From: Thermohalobaculum sp039821125
Lineage (GTDB): Bacteria; Pseudomonadota; Alphaproteobacteria; Rhodobacterales; Rhodobacteraceae
Assembly: GCA_039821125.1 (NCBI GenBank)
Contig: JBCBOR010000012.1
Location: forward strand, 1-64,000
DNA length: 64,000 nt
Direction of reading: 5' to 3'
Shown here one piece after another: positions 33,508-41,962 of this stretch. A program made the translations under genes and the position numbers. Numbering within the stretch: position 1 is the stretch's first letter; each line of letters opens with the position of its first letter. The notes under the pieces are model-generated. The model was not told where the DNA came from, ran no database searches, and saw only the letters and a program-made list of their open reading frames with translations.

Positions 33508-33873
33508 ATGAGTGAGCAAACACCGGCCAAGCCGAGCGGCAATCCGCCGGCCAATGCCGTTCAAATCATCTGGATCCTGTATCTCGCCAGTATCGTCATC
33601 GGGCTTGCGGGGATTGTCGGGGTCATCTGGGCCTATGTCGCTCGCGGCGAGACAACCGAGGCGGATTGGGAGCATTCCCATTTCACCTTCCAGATCCGCA
33701 CGTTCTGGATCGGAATGCTGTTCATCTTCATCGGGATCGTTCTGGCGTTTGTGCTCATCGGCTTCCTGGTCTTGCTGGCGGTTCTGATCTGGCTGGTGGT
33801 GCGGAGCGTCAAGGGATTGCAGGCTCACGGCAACCAGGCGCCAATTCCGAACCCGCAGACATGGCTGTGGTGA
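33508..33873 (+). CDS. small integral membrane protein, DUF4870-like
   Basis: 121 residues with three hydrophobic segments (about 20-42, 66-88 and 90-105) and a soluble tail. The pattern NAVQIIWILYLASIVIGLAG and HFTFQIRTFWIG resembles DUF4870-type membrane proteins of unknown role. The ATG at 33508 was chosen over 33496. It precedes tgt on the same strand by 45 bases. Confidence 0.75.
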   Translation: MSEQTPAKPSGNPPANAVQIIWILYLASIVIGLAGIVGVIWAYVARGETTEADWEHSHFTFQIRTFWIGMLFIFIGIVLAFVLIGFLVLLAVLIWLVVRSVKGLQAHGNQAPIPNPQTWLW

Positions 33874-33918
33874 ACGGGGTCGCTTGATGCCAGCTGCCGC
33901 GCTCGGTAGAGAGCGCGG

Positions 33919-35049
33919 ATGACAGATCGCTTTTCCTTCGACATTCACGGTCGCGATGGACGGGCCCGCACGGGCGTGATCCACACCAGGCGTGGCGAGA
34001 TCCGCACACCCGCCTTCATGCCGGTGGGAACGGCGGCCACCGTGAAGGCGATGCTGCCGGGATCGGTGCGCGAGACCGGGGCCGATATCCTGCTGGGGAA
34101 CACCTATCACCTGATGTTGCGCCCGGGGGCCGAGCGGGTCGCGCGGCTGGGCGGTCTCCACCGGTTCATGAACTGGGATCGTCCGATCCTGACCGATTCG
34201 GGTGGCTTCCAGGTGATGAGCCTCGCGGATCTGCGCAAGCTGACCGAAGAGGGCGTGACCTTTGCCAGTCATATCGACGGGTCCCGGCATATGCTAAGCC
34301 CGGAGACGTCGATGCAGATCCAGCGCCATCTTGGCTCGGACATCGTGATGTGTTTCGACGAGTGCCCCGCCTTGCCGGGCGCGCGGCCTCAGATCGAGGC
34401 GAGCATGCGTTTGTCGATGAGGTGGGCGGCGCGTTCGCGCGAGGCCTTTGGCGACCGGCCGGGTCATGCGTTGTTCGGGATCCAGCAGGGCGGGTTGGAG
34501 CAGGATCTGCGCGGCGAAAGCGCCGAGGCGCTGAAACGCATTGGCTTTGACGGCTACGCCATCGGCGGGCTTGCGGTGGGCGAGGGGCAGGAGGCGATGC
34601 TCGGCGTTCTCGATTACGCACCCGGCCAGCTGCCCGAGGACAAGCCGCGCTATCTGATGGGGGTTGGCAAACCCGACGATATCGTCGGTGCCGTGCAGCG
34701 CGGGGTCGATATGTTCGACTGCGTGTTGCCCTCGCGGTCAGGCCGAACGGGGCAAGCGTTCACGCGCCGCGGGGTCGTCAACATCAAGAACGCCCGCCAT
34801 GCGGAGGATCCGCGTCCGCTGGATCCGGAGTGCACCTGTCCCTGCTGCTCAGGATATAGCCGGGCCTATCTGCACCATGTGTTCCGCTCGAACGAGATCA
34901 TCTCGTCCATGCTGCTGACCTGGCACAACCTGCATTACTATCAGGAACTTATGGGTGGTTTGCGCCGGTCGATTGCAGAGGGGCGTTTGGACGCCTTCGT
35001 GGACGACTTCCACGCCGAGCGGGCGAAAGGCGATATCGATCCGCTCTAG
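33919..35049 (+). CDS. tgt: queuine tRNA-ribosyltransferase (tRNA-guanine transglycosylase)
   Basis: Exchanges guanine 34 for preQ1 in tRNA-Asp/Asn/His/Tyr, the key step of queuosine synthesis. 376 residues, normal. Motifs: catalytic Asp in TDSGGFQVMSL, catalytic Asp in FDCVLPSRSGRTGQAFT, and the zinc site CTCPCC with a later His (TWHNLHYY). It follows the small membrane protein gene. GluQ (28.3 kb) modifies the queuosine made through this enzyme. Confidence 0.97.
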   Translation: MTDRFSFDIHGRDGRARTGVIHTRRGEIRTPAFMPVGTAATVKAMLPGSVRETGADILLGNTYHLMLRPGAERVARLGGLHRFMNWDRPILTDSGGFQVMSLADLRKLTEEGVTFASHIDGSRHMLSPETSMQIQRHLGSDIVMCFDECPALPGARPQIEASMRLSMRWAARSREAFGDRPGHALFGIQQGGLEQDLRGESAEALKRIGFDGYAIGGLAVGEGQEAMLGVLDYAPGQLPEDKPRYLMGVGKPDDIVGAVQRGVDMFDCVLPSRSGRTGQAFTRRGVVNIKNARHAEDPRPLDPECTCPCCSGYSRAYLHHVFRSNEIISSMLLTWHNLHYYQELMGGLRRSIAEGRLDAFVDDFHAERAKGDIDPL

Positions 35050-35080
35050 GAAGCCGTGCGATCACCAGCGTAACAAAAAA

Positions 35081-35103
35081 AGGGGCCGTCGCCGGCCCCT
35101 TTC
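35081..35103. terminator. bidirectional rho-independent terminator between tgt and fadL
   Basis: An A run precedes the hairpin GGGGCCG-TCG-CCGGCCCC, followed by TTT. It sits between the convergent ends of tgt (35049) and fadL (35124) and can serve both. Confidence 0.85.
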
Positions 35104-35123
35104 CATCTGATACCGGGGTTGGC

Positions 35124-36410
35124 TCAGAATTTCAGCGATCCACCGATCGAGAAGATGTGCGCGCTGCCCTCATAGACGACCTGCGTGCCGGGGGCCGCGT
35201 TGCGCAGACCGACCACCGAGTCATTGATCGCGAAGAGGTAGGAGTACCCGGCGTCGATGCTCATGTGCTCGCTCATGTTGTAGGTCGCGCCGATCGACAG
35301 CCAGACACGGTCCTCATCCGGCACCCGCGCGGTGCGGTCTGTCGCGTTGACGCTGTTGATCTGACCTCCGAGGAAGCCGTCACTGGTCGGTGTCTGGTCA
35401 AAGGCCGCGCCGCCACGCACGGTCAGCGAGTCGAGCACGTCATACTCGGCTCCGACCGCCACGAAGAACGCGTCGTCATAGTTCTGTTCGTCCTGGCTGT
35501 GGATGATCCCGGCCCCGATGGAGGTGGCATCGACATTCGTGTCGATCCGGTCAAAATCCGACCAGCTCTGCCATTGCAGCTCACCCATGACGCGGAAGCT
35601 GCTGCCGATCTCCTGCACGATCCCCGCCGAGACGGTGGCCGGAAGTTCCGCATTCGCAATCACTGGCAAGGTCAGCGCCACCGGGATTGCCGGGTTCAAT
35701 GCGCCTGGTGCAAAGGTCGCCGTGCCGGCGAGCGACAGGTCGTAGCCGTGGTCATAGGAGAGCCCGAGCTTGGTGCTGCCCAGATCCCAGAGCGCACCGA
35801 CCGCGAAGCTGGCATTGGTCTGGTTGCCCTCGAGCGCGACGGCTGAGCTTGTCAGCCGCGCATCCGCATAGATGATCTGGCCGGATACACCGAGCGTGAG
35901 GCCGGGGATCGGCTCGAACCCGAGGGTTGGCGCGATCTGGATCGTGCGCAGGTCGGAGGTGATGGCGTCCGCCGCAACGCTCGAGGCTTCGGGATACTCC
36001 GTCGCCAGTCCAAAGGGCGTGAAGACGCTGAGACCGATCAGAATGTCATCTTCCAGGCGATAGCCGACATAGTTGTTCGCAACACCGCCGAACCGGCCCG
36101 CGTCAAAGGTCTCGCCGGTGCGCACACCGTTGACCTCGACCTCGCCATCCGAGCTTGGCAGGATCAGCGAAATGCCGCCGGAAATCTCACCGTTGTTGAA
36201 GCCTGGCGTGACAAGGCCAATGGCGCCCGGGTTGAAGCCCATGGAACTCAGCCCACCGGACCCTGCGGTGGCGCCGGCAAACGACAGACCTTGTGCTTTC
36301 GCCGACCGTTCCTTCAGCGCAAAGGCACCGGCATGGGCCGCGCTGGCTCCTGCAAAGACGACCCCACCTGAGACCGCAGCAGCGATGATTTTACCACTCA
36401 GTTTCTTCAT
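35124..36410 (-). CDS. fadL: OmpP1/FadL family outer-membrane transporter
   Basis: 428-residue beta-barrel for uptake of hydrophobic compounds such as long-chain fatty acids. A signal peptide from the ATG at 36410 ends at AHAGAFALKERSAKAQGLSFAG, the FadL N-terminal plug signature (start of the mature protein is Gly-Ala-Phe). Alternating barrel strands follow to a terminal Phe (SIGGSLKF), the outer-membrane assembly signal. AGGGAT precedes the start. The true cargo is not determined. Confidence 0.92.
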   Translation of the reverse strand: MKKLSGKIIAAAVSGGVVFAGASAAHAGAFALKERSAKAQGLSFAGATAGSGGLSSMGFNPGAIGLVTPGFNNGEISGGISLILPSSDGEVEVNGVRTGETFDAGRFGGVANNYVGYRLEDDILIGLSVFTPFGLATEYPEASSVAADAITSDLRTIQIAPTLGFEPIPGLTLGVSGQIIYADARLTSSAVALEGNQTNASFAVGALWDLGSTKLGLSYDHGYDLSLAGTATFAPGALNPAIPVALTLPVIANAELPATVSAGIVQEIGSSFRVMGELQWQSWSDFDRIDTNVDATSIGAGIIHSQDEQNYDDAFFVAVGAEYDVLDSLTVRGGAAFDQTPTSDGFLGGQINSVNATDRTARVPDEDRVWLSIGATYNMSEHMSIDAGYSYLFAINDSVVGLRNAAPGTQVVYEGSAHIFSIGGSLKF

Positions 36411-36434
36411 CGTGATCCCTCCCATTTTGTGTTT

Positions 36435-36469
36435 GTTACTTTACTCCTGCGTAACAGCGACATTTTATA
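36435..36469 (-). promoter_or_regulatory. candidate -10 element and operator of fadL
   Basis: On the minus strand a TATAAA (36469-36464) is followed downstream by an inverted repeat GTTAC-N11-GTAAC (36455-36435) before the fadL start. Placement suits a repressor site near the transcription start. A convincing -35 was not found. Confidence 0.3.
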
Positions 36470-36630
36470 ACGCTGATCAAGCTGTGACGTTGCGGCAGGA
36501 CGTAATTTTTTCGTCATACTGCGGAAATGGCACAGCTTTCCGCGCGGTTCGGAGGCGTCTGGACTGCGCTCTGGACTGTGGTCAATGCAATCGCCATATT
36601 CCGCTCACGCGCAACCGGAGTGAATCAACG

Positions 36631-37011
36631 ATGAGCGTCTTGTCTCAAATATTTACCTGGTGGAACGGCCAGACCCTGGGCACCCGCGTGTTCACCGCGC
36701 GCCACGGTCAGCTGGTTGGCGAGGATGCGGACGGCAACAAGTTCTATCAGACCGCTGACGGCAAGCGCCGCTGGGTGATCTACTCCGGTGAAGCGGAGGC
36801 CAGCCATGTATCGCCTGACTGGCACGGCTGGTTGCACCACACGTTCGAGGACGCTCCGGAAGACGGCGGACTTCCCCGCAAGGCGTGGGAGAAGGATCAC
36901 AAGCCGAACATGACCGGCACGGATCTCGCCTATCGACCTCCGGGGAGTGTGCTGACGCCGCAGAAGCGGCCGAGGGCCTCGGGCGACTACGAAGCCTGGA
37001 CACCGGAGTAG
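36631..37011 (+). CDS. NDUFA12-like complex I accessory subunit
   Basis: 126 residues of the NDUFA12/B17.2 family: FTWWNGQTLGTRVFTARHGQLVGED, KFYQTADGKRRWVIYSGEAEASHVSPDWHGWLH. This supernumerary subunit of respiratory complex I exists in alphaproteobacteria and mitochondria. The gene precedes mlaD and the DUF2155 gene (4 and 2 bases apart) and is probably their first gene. The complex I genes themselves are elsewhere. Confidence 0.93.
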   Translation: MSVLSQIFTWWNGQTLGTRVFTARHGQLVGEDADGNKFYQTADGKRRWVIYSGEAEASHVSPDWHGWLHHTFEDAPEDGGLPRKAWEKDHKPNMTGTDLAYRPPGSVLTPQKRPRASGDYEAWTPE

Positions 37012-37015
37012 GATC

Positions 37016-37465
37016 ATGGCCAGCAATGTCGCCGAAACGCTGATCGGAGTCGCGGTGCTTGCGGTGGCTGGCGGGTTCCTCGTGTACGCAGCCAACACGG
37101 CCGATGTGTCTGTTGGCGGTGGCGGGTACGAGCTGAAGGCCGATTTCCGCGCGGCGGAGGGGCTGAATGTCGGCGGCGATGTGCAGATCTCCGGCGTCAA
37201 GGTCGGCGCGATCACCGCGGTCGGCCTGAACGAGAAGAACTATTTCGCGTCCGTTCGGATGTCTCTCTATGACGATGTGAAGATCCCGGAAGACTCCGTG
37301 GCAAAGGTTGCCTCCGAGGGATTGCTTGGCGGGACGTTCATCTCCATCGACCCCGGAGCGTCCGACTTCATGCTCGAGCCAGGGGCGGAGTTTGAACACA
37401 CGCAAGGCTCGATCAATCTTATGGACCTTGTCGGAAGGGTCGTCCACGGCGGCCAGTCGGAATAG
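37016..37465 (+). CDS. mlaD: MlaD-family (MCE domain) phospholipid transport protein
   Basis: 149-residue MCE protein with an N-terminal membrane helix (residues 8-27) and one MCE domain (AEGLNVGGDVQISGVKVGAI, KVASEGLLGGTFISIDPG). MlaD hexamers carry phospholipids between outer and inner membrane with MlaE/F partners, which are not in this window. It sits 4 bases after the NDUFA12 gene and overlaps the end of the next possible GTG start. Confidence 0.92.
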   Translation: MASNVAETLIGVAVLAVAGGFLVYAANTADVSVGGGGYELKADFRAAEGLNVGGDVQISGVKVGAITAVGLNEKNYFASVRMSLYDDVKIPEDSVAKVASEGLLGGTFISIDPGASDFMLEPGAEFEHTQGSINLMDLVGRVVHGGQSE

Positions 37466-37467
37466 TG

Positions 37468-38496
37468 ATGCGATCCGGCGCACTTGCTGTTCTGATCGCC
37501 GTCGGGCTTGGTCTGCCCGCCGGGGCGCAGATCAATGAGACGGCGCCAAGTGACGGCAGCCGCGCCAGAATTCAGGTGGATACCTCGCCATTGCCGCGGG
37601 CGCGGACCCTGCGCCCACCCAGCGATAATGAGGATGATACGCGCCTGCCGAACACCGAAGCCTCGACGGGTGAAAGCGCCGGGATCGAGACCCGTCCGGT
37701 CGATGATCTGACCGCGACCGCGCCCGATGCGGACACCGATGCGACCGAAGACGCGGCGCGTGACGCAACCTCAGGCGAAGAGGATCCAACAGGTCCGGTT
37801 GCCGTGCGCAGGCCGAGCCCATTGGAGCGTTCGGACGGTGAGGCTGCCGCGACACCCGATGCTCCCGCTGCGGATGCTGATGCTGATGCTGATGCGGGCC
37901 AAGCGGGTGGCGAGACCACCGGCGATGTCGCAACAGACGGCTCGCCAGGCACCACCGGGCGGATCGCTCTCAGGCCCGATCCCGACGAAGATGACGCCAG
38001 CGCGGAAGACGCCAACGCGGAAGACGATGAGGCGGGCGAGGGCGAGACCGGCAAGACCCGCTGGCAACGCGCTCGGGCACGCAGGTTCCGCCTTGCACCG
38101 AAAACGCCGGGCCGGCTGACGGTGAACACCCCTCCGCCGATCGTGCCGATTGCGACGATTTCGACCGAGCTCAGATCCGGGGCGCGTCTCAGACAGCTGG
38201 ACAAGATGACCGGGCAGACCGAAACGTTTGAGATCGCGATTGGCGAAAGCCGCCGGATCGCCCGCCTTCAGGTCGAGCTTGATGCGTGCCGGGCGCCGGG
38301 GGACAACGCGACCTCGGGCACGATGGCGTTCGTCAAGGTGTGGGACACCAAACAGGGCGACGATCCCGAGCCGGAATTCACGGGGTGGATGTTTGCCGAC
38401 AGCCCCGCGCTTTCGGCGCTCGATCATCCGCGCTACGACCTCTGGGTGATCAACTGCACGACATCTTCCGCGCCCGAGTCCGCATCCAACGAATAG
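37468..38496 (+). CDS. DUF2155 domain secreted protein
   Basis: 342 residues from the ATG at 37468. A signal peptide (MRSGALAVLIAVGLGLPAGAQ) leads to a long acidic Asp/Ala/Glu-rich segment (about residues 60-200, with a short Ala-Asp repeat near 37870-37895), then DUF2155 (from ISTELRSGARLRQLDKMTGQ to FTGWMFADSPALSALDHPRYDLWVINC). Function unknown. It overlaps the convergent aat gene by 64 bases. Confidence 0.85.
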   Translation: MRSGALAVLIAVGLGLPAGAQINETAPSDGSRARIQVDTSPLPRARTLRPPSDNEDDTRLPNTEASTGESAGIETRPVDDLTATAPDADTDATEDAARDATSGEEDPTGPVAVRRPSPLERSDGEAAATPDAPAADADADADAGQAGGETTGDVATDGSPGTTGRIALRPDPDEDDASAEDANAEDDEAGEGETGKTRWQRARARRFRLAPKTPGRLTVNTPPPIVPIATISTELRSGARLRQLDKMTGQTETFEIAIGESRRIARLQVELDACRAPGDNATSGTMAFVKVWDTKQGDDPEPEFTGWMFADSPALSALDHPRYDLWVINCTTSSAPESASNE

Positions 38497-39092
38497 AACT
38501 CGGCCCGGCGCGAGATCGCTCGCTCCAGCAACTGGTGATAGTGTGCGCGCGGCACCGCCCGAGCGCCAAGCGATTCCAGGTGCGGGGTTGTGAACTGCGT
38601 GTCGAGCAGGGTGAAGCCGCCCGCCCGGAGCCGCGCTACCAGATAGGCCAGCGCGATCTTCGAGGTATCGCGGCGGCGCGAGAACATGCTCTCACCGAAG
38701 AACGCCGCACCGAGACGCAAGCCGTAGAGCCCGCCGGTCAGTTCGCCATCTTCCCAGACCTCGATGGAATGGGCGTGCCCCATGCGGTGCAGCGCCTCGA
38801 ACAACTCACGAATGATCGGGTTGATCCAGGTCTCCGGACGGTCGGCACAGCCATCGATCACCGCGGAAAAGGCCGTGTCGATCCGCACGCGGAAATCGGC
38901 CTTCAGGATCCGTTTGCGCAGCGAGCGCGAGAGATGGAACCCGTTCAGAGGCAGGATGCCCCGTTTTCGCGGATCGACCCAATAGATGTGATCGGTCTCG
39001 GCATCATCCGCCATCGGAAAGACACCGGCAGCGTAAGCCCTGAGCACCAGCGCTGGGGTCAGGTCCAACTCGTCCGACTCGGCATCCTTCAT
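38433..39092 (-). CDS. aat: leucyl/phenylalanyl-tRNA-protein transferase
   Basis: Adds Leu or Phe from tRNA to N-terminal Lys/Arg of proteins, marking them for ClpAP. 219 residues from the ATG at 39092. Conserved segments: AYAAGVFPMA, VDPRKRGILPLN, HRMGHAHSIEVWEDGELTGGLYG, GESMFSRRRDTSKIAL. It lies 60 bases downstream of accC on the same strand, a frequent alphaproteobacterial order. Its 3' end overlaps the DUF2155 gene on the other strand. Confidence 0.96.
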   Translation of the reverse strand: MKDAESDELDLTPALVLRAYAAGVFPMADDAETDHIYWVDPRKRGILPLNGFHLSRSLRKRILKADFRVRIDTAFSAVIDGCADRPETWINPIIRELFEALHRMGHAHSIEVWEDGELTGGLYGLRLGAAFFGESMFSRRRDTSKIALAYLVARLRAGGFTLLDTQFTTPHLESLGARAVPRAHYHQLLERAISRRAEFYSLDADSGAEDVVQLITQRS

Positions 39093-39151
39093 GGCGCGAT
39101 CATAGCAGAGCCGCGATGCGAAAAGCACCTGCCGGACATGGTGACGCTGCG

Positions 39152-40498
39152 TTAATCCTCGGCCCGTGCGAGCCACGTCTCCAGCCAGTGGATGTTGTAG
39201 CTGCCGGTCTGGATGTCCGGCTCATCGACCAGTTGTTCGAACAGGGGCAGCGTGGTGTCGATCCCGCCGACGATGATCTCCCCCAGCGCCCGGCGCAAGC
39301 GTGCCAATGCGGCAGGGCGATCATCGCCATGGACAATCAGCTTGGCGATGAGGCTGTCATAGTGCGGCGGCACGGTGTAGCCGTCATAGAGATGGCTGTC
39401 GGTGCGCACGCCAAGCCCGCCGGGCACGTGAAACGTCTCGACCCGGCCGGGGGAGGGACGGAAATCCGGGATCTTCTCGGCATTCACCCGGCACTCGATA
39501 GCGTGTCCCCGTGCAACGAGATCATCCTGCGTGAAACTGAGTGTCTCGCCTGCCGCGATGCGAAGCTGCTCGCGCACGAGATCGACACCGAAGATCATCT
39601 CGGTCACCGGGTGCTCCACCTGCAGGCGGGTGTTCATCTCGATGAAGTAGAACTCGCCGTTCTCGTAGAGGAATTCGACCGTACCTGCGCCGCGATAGCC
39701 CATTTCGCGCATCGCTTTGGCACAGGTCTCGCCAATCCGGGCCCGGGTCTCGGCATCGATGATGGGGGAGGGCGCTTCCTCGAGCACCTTCTGGTGACGC
39801 CGTTGCAAGGAACAGTCGCGTTCCCCAAGATGCACGGCGTTGCCGTGGGTGTCGCCGATCACCTGGATCTCGATGTGGCGCGGGGTGCCCAGATACTTTT
39901 CGATATAGACCGTGTCGTCGCCAAAAGCCGCCGCTGCTTCTGTCCGCGCACCGCTGAACGCCGCATCGATGTCCTTGGAGGTCGCCGCGACTTTCATGCC
40001 GCGCCCACCTCCGCCCGAGGCCGCCTTGATCAGCACCGGGTAGCCGATGTCTTCTGCCAGCGCGCGCGCCTGCTCGAGCGTGTCGACGCCGCCCTCTGAT
40101 CCCGGCACACAAGGCACACCAAGGCGCTTCATCGTCTCCTTCGCAGCGATCTTGTCGCCCATCGTGGCGATGTGCGCAGCCGTCGGGCCGATGAAGGTCA
40201 ACCCGCTTTCCTCGACCTTCTGGGCGAACCCTGCATTCTCGGACAGGAAGCCATAGCCGGGGTGGATCGCCTCGGCGCCGGTGATCTCGCAGGCGGTCAG
40301 GATCGCGGGCTGGTTCAGATAGGAATGCAGTCCGGGCGCCGGGCCGACACAGATGCTCTGATCGGCAAGGCGCACATGCATCGCGTCCGCATCGACGGTC
40401 GAGTGGATGGCAACGGTTTGGATGCCCATTTCACGGGCAGCACGGATGACCCGCAGGGCGATCTCGCCGCGATTGGCGATGAGGATTTTCTGGAACAT
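39152..40498 (-). CDS. accC: acetyl-CoA carboxylase, biotin carboxylase subunit
   Basis: ATP-dependent carboxylation of biotin on AccB, the first committed step of fatty-acid synthesis. 448 residues. ANRGEIALRVIRAAREMG is the N-terminal signature, KAASGGGGRGMK is the ATP-grasp Gly-rich loop, and EMNTRLQVEHPVTE is the metal/ATP site. The ATG at 40498 was chosen over a GTG two codons upstream. It follows accB by 21 bases in the same operon. Confidence 0.97.
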   Translation of the reverse strand: MFQKILIANRGEIALRVIRAAREMGIQTVAIHSTVDADAMHVRLADQSICVGPAPGLHSYLNQPAILTACEITGAEAIHPGYGFLSENAGFAQKVEESGLTFIGPTAAHIATMGDKIAAKETMKRLGVPCVPGSEGGVDTLEQARALAEDIGYPVLIKAASGGGGRGMKVAATSKDIDAAFSGARTEAAAAFGDDTVYIEKYLGTPRHIEIQVIGDTHGNAVHLGERDCSLQRRHQKVLEEAPSPIIDAETRARIGETCAKAMREMGYRGAGTVEFLYENGEFYFIEMNTRLQVEHPVTEMIFGVDLVREQLRIAAGETLSFTQDDLVARGHAIECRVNAEKIPDFRPSPGRVETFHVPGGLGVRTDSHLYDGYTVPPHYDSLIAKLIVHGDDRPAALARLRRALGEIIVGGIDTTLPLFEQLVDEPDIQTGSYNIHWLETWLARAED

Positions 40499-40519
40499 GG
40501 GCACGACGCTCCGGCCCGG

Positions 40520-41023
40520 CTATTCAATGATCATCAGAGGCTCGCCGAACTCGACCGGTTCGGCATTGTCGACCAGCACCGTCCGGACCTTGCCCGAGCG
40601 TGGCGCCGGAATCTGGTTCATCGTCTTCATCGCCTCGATGATCAGGATCGTGTCGCCCTCGCTCACGGTATCGCCTGGATTGACAAACGTATCCGCACCG
40701 GGTTCTGGCGAGAGATAGACCGTGCCGACCATGGGCGACTTGACGGCATTGCTGAGGTCGGGGCCGGTCTCGCTCGGTGCCGTTTCAGACGCGGCTGCAG
40801 GTGTGGGCGCCGCGACGGCCGGGGCGGCAGCGGGAACAGCGGCGACAGGGGCGGCGACATGAACCGTAGCAGGGGCCGCCAGCGCGGCCCTGGACAGGCG
40901 CACTTTCAGCTCGTCATTCTCGCCATACTCGCGTTCGACCTCGATTTCCGAGAGATCGGTATCCTTCAAGAGATCGGCCAGAGCCTTGATGAATTCGACA
41001 TCCTGTTCGGAATTCTTCGACAT
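40520..41023 (-). CDS. accB: acetyl-CoA carboxylase, biotin carboxyl carrier protein
   Basis: 167 residues from MSKNSEQDVEFIKALADLLK. A helical N-terminal domain, a Pro/Ala linker (about residues 58-85) and the biotinyl domain with IIEAMKTMNQI, where Lys is biotinylated (Thr replaces the more common Met after it). The longer upstream frame is not supported. Directly upstream of accC. Confidence 0.96.
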   Translation of the reverse strand: MSKNSEQDVEFIKALADLLKDTDLSEIEVEREYGENDELKVRLSRAALAAPATVHVAAPVAAVPAAAPAVAAPTPAAASETAPSETGPDLSNAVKSPMVGTVYLSPEPGADTFVNPGDTVSEGDTILIIEAMKTMNQIPAPRSGKVRTVLVDNAEPVEFGEPLMIIE

Positions 41024-41153
41024 GTGTCCGCCGCCTCCTTTGGTTCGGCCGGGCCGGATTTTGTTGTTATCGAGAAACGCTAGATGACCGCGGCGAGGGT
41101 TATACCCAAAACGCCGTCCGGTCAAAGATTTGCGAGATGTGGGGGCCGCCGCG

Positions 41154-41942
41154 TCAGTTCTGCGCTGTCGCGCGCGCTTCCTGTACGGCTCCGAGCATAT
41201 CATCCACCGGAAGGTAGCCGCGGATGATCTCGGTGCCGACGATAAAAGCCGGAGTGCCCTGCAGGCCAAGGGCTTGCGCCAGCTGATAATTGCTGTTCAG
41301 TCGATCATCGATTTCGACCGAGTTGGCCCGTTCCTTAAGCTCGGCAATATCGAAGCCAAGGCCACCGGCGATCTGGTAGGCGACCTGCTCAGTCAGATTG
41401 CCGCGATACTCCATCAGCTCATCACTGAGATCGGGGTACTTGTCGGGCGCAATATCAAGCGCGGCGAGCGCCATTTTGCCCGCCTTGACCGAGTCAGGGC
41501 CCAGGATGGGAAACTCTTTCACGATCAGGCGGATGTTCGGGTCCCGCTCGAGCATCTCGGCCACTTCAGGATGAGCGCGTTTGCAGAACCCGCAGCGATA
41601 GTCGATGAACTCGACCACCGTCACGTCGCCATCAGGATTGCCGCCGACCCACGAGTGACCGTCGGCGAAGATGCTCTCGGCATTGTTCAGCACCAGCTGC
41701 CGGTCGGCCTCGGCCCCTGCAAGGGCGCGGCGTTGTTCCAGGATCTGGATTGCCTCGAAGATCACATCGGGGTTTTCCAGAAGATAGCTGCGCACCTCAT
41801 TGCGGAAGGCCGCGCGCTCCTCATCGGACATGGCACCGAAGTCCAACTTGGTGTCCCCGCCAAATTGCAGCCCCTGTGCCACGCTGATCTGGGGCAGGGT
41901 GATAGCGGCGGCCAGGGCGAGCGAGGCAAGTGCTGTGCGCAT
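41154..41942 (-). CDS. DsbA-like thiol:disulfide oxidoreductase, secreted
   Basis: 262 residues: signal peptide (MRTALASLALAAAITLPQISV), an N-terminal helical segment with FRNEVRSYLLENPDVIFEAI, and a DsbA-type thioredoxin domain with FIDYRCGFCKRAHPEV (CxxC active site) and cis-Pro in GLQGTPAFIVG. This is the Com1/DsbA_Com1-like class of periplasmic disulfide enzymes. It lies downstream of the M48 peptidase with 20 bases between and upstream of accB. Confidence 0.9.
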   Translation of the reverse strand: MRTALASLALAAAITLPQISVAQGLQFGGDTKLDFGAMSDEERAAFRNEVRSYLLENPDVIFEAIQILEQRRALAGAEADRQLVLNNAESIFADGHSWVGGNPDGDVTVVEFIDYRCGFCKRAHPEVAEMLERDPNIRLIVKEFPILGPDSVKAGKMALAALDIAPDKYPDLSDELMEYRGNLTEQVAYQIAGGLGFDIAELKERANSVEIDDRLNSNYQLAQALGLQGTPAFIVGTEIIRGYLPVDDMLGAVQEARATAQN

Positions 41943-41962
41943 GGGTCGTGATCTCCTCAACG

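Noticed and set aside
37868..37898. Short repeat GATGCT in the DUF2155 gene
   Set aside because: It encodes an Ala-Asp repeat in an acidic disordered segment; simple slippage explains it, and it is no CRISPR or regulatory repeat.
39421..39440. Second parS-like sequence (CACGTGAAAC)
   Set aside because: Only the right half matches and it lies inside accC; the left half does not fit.
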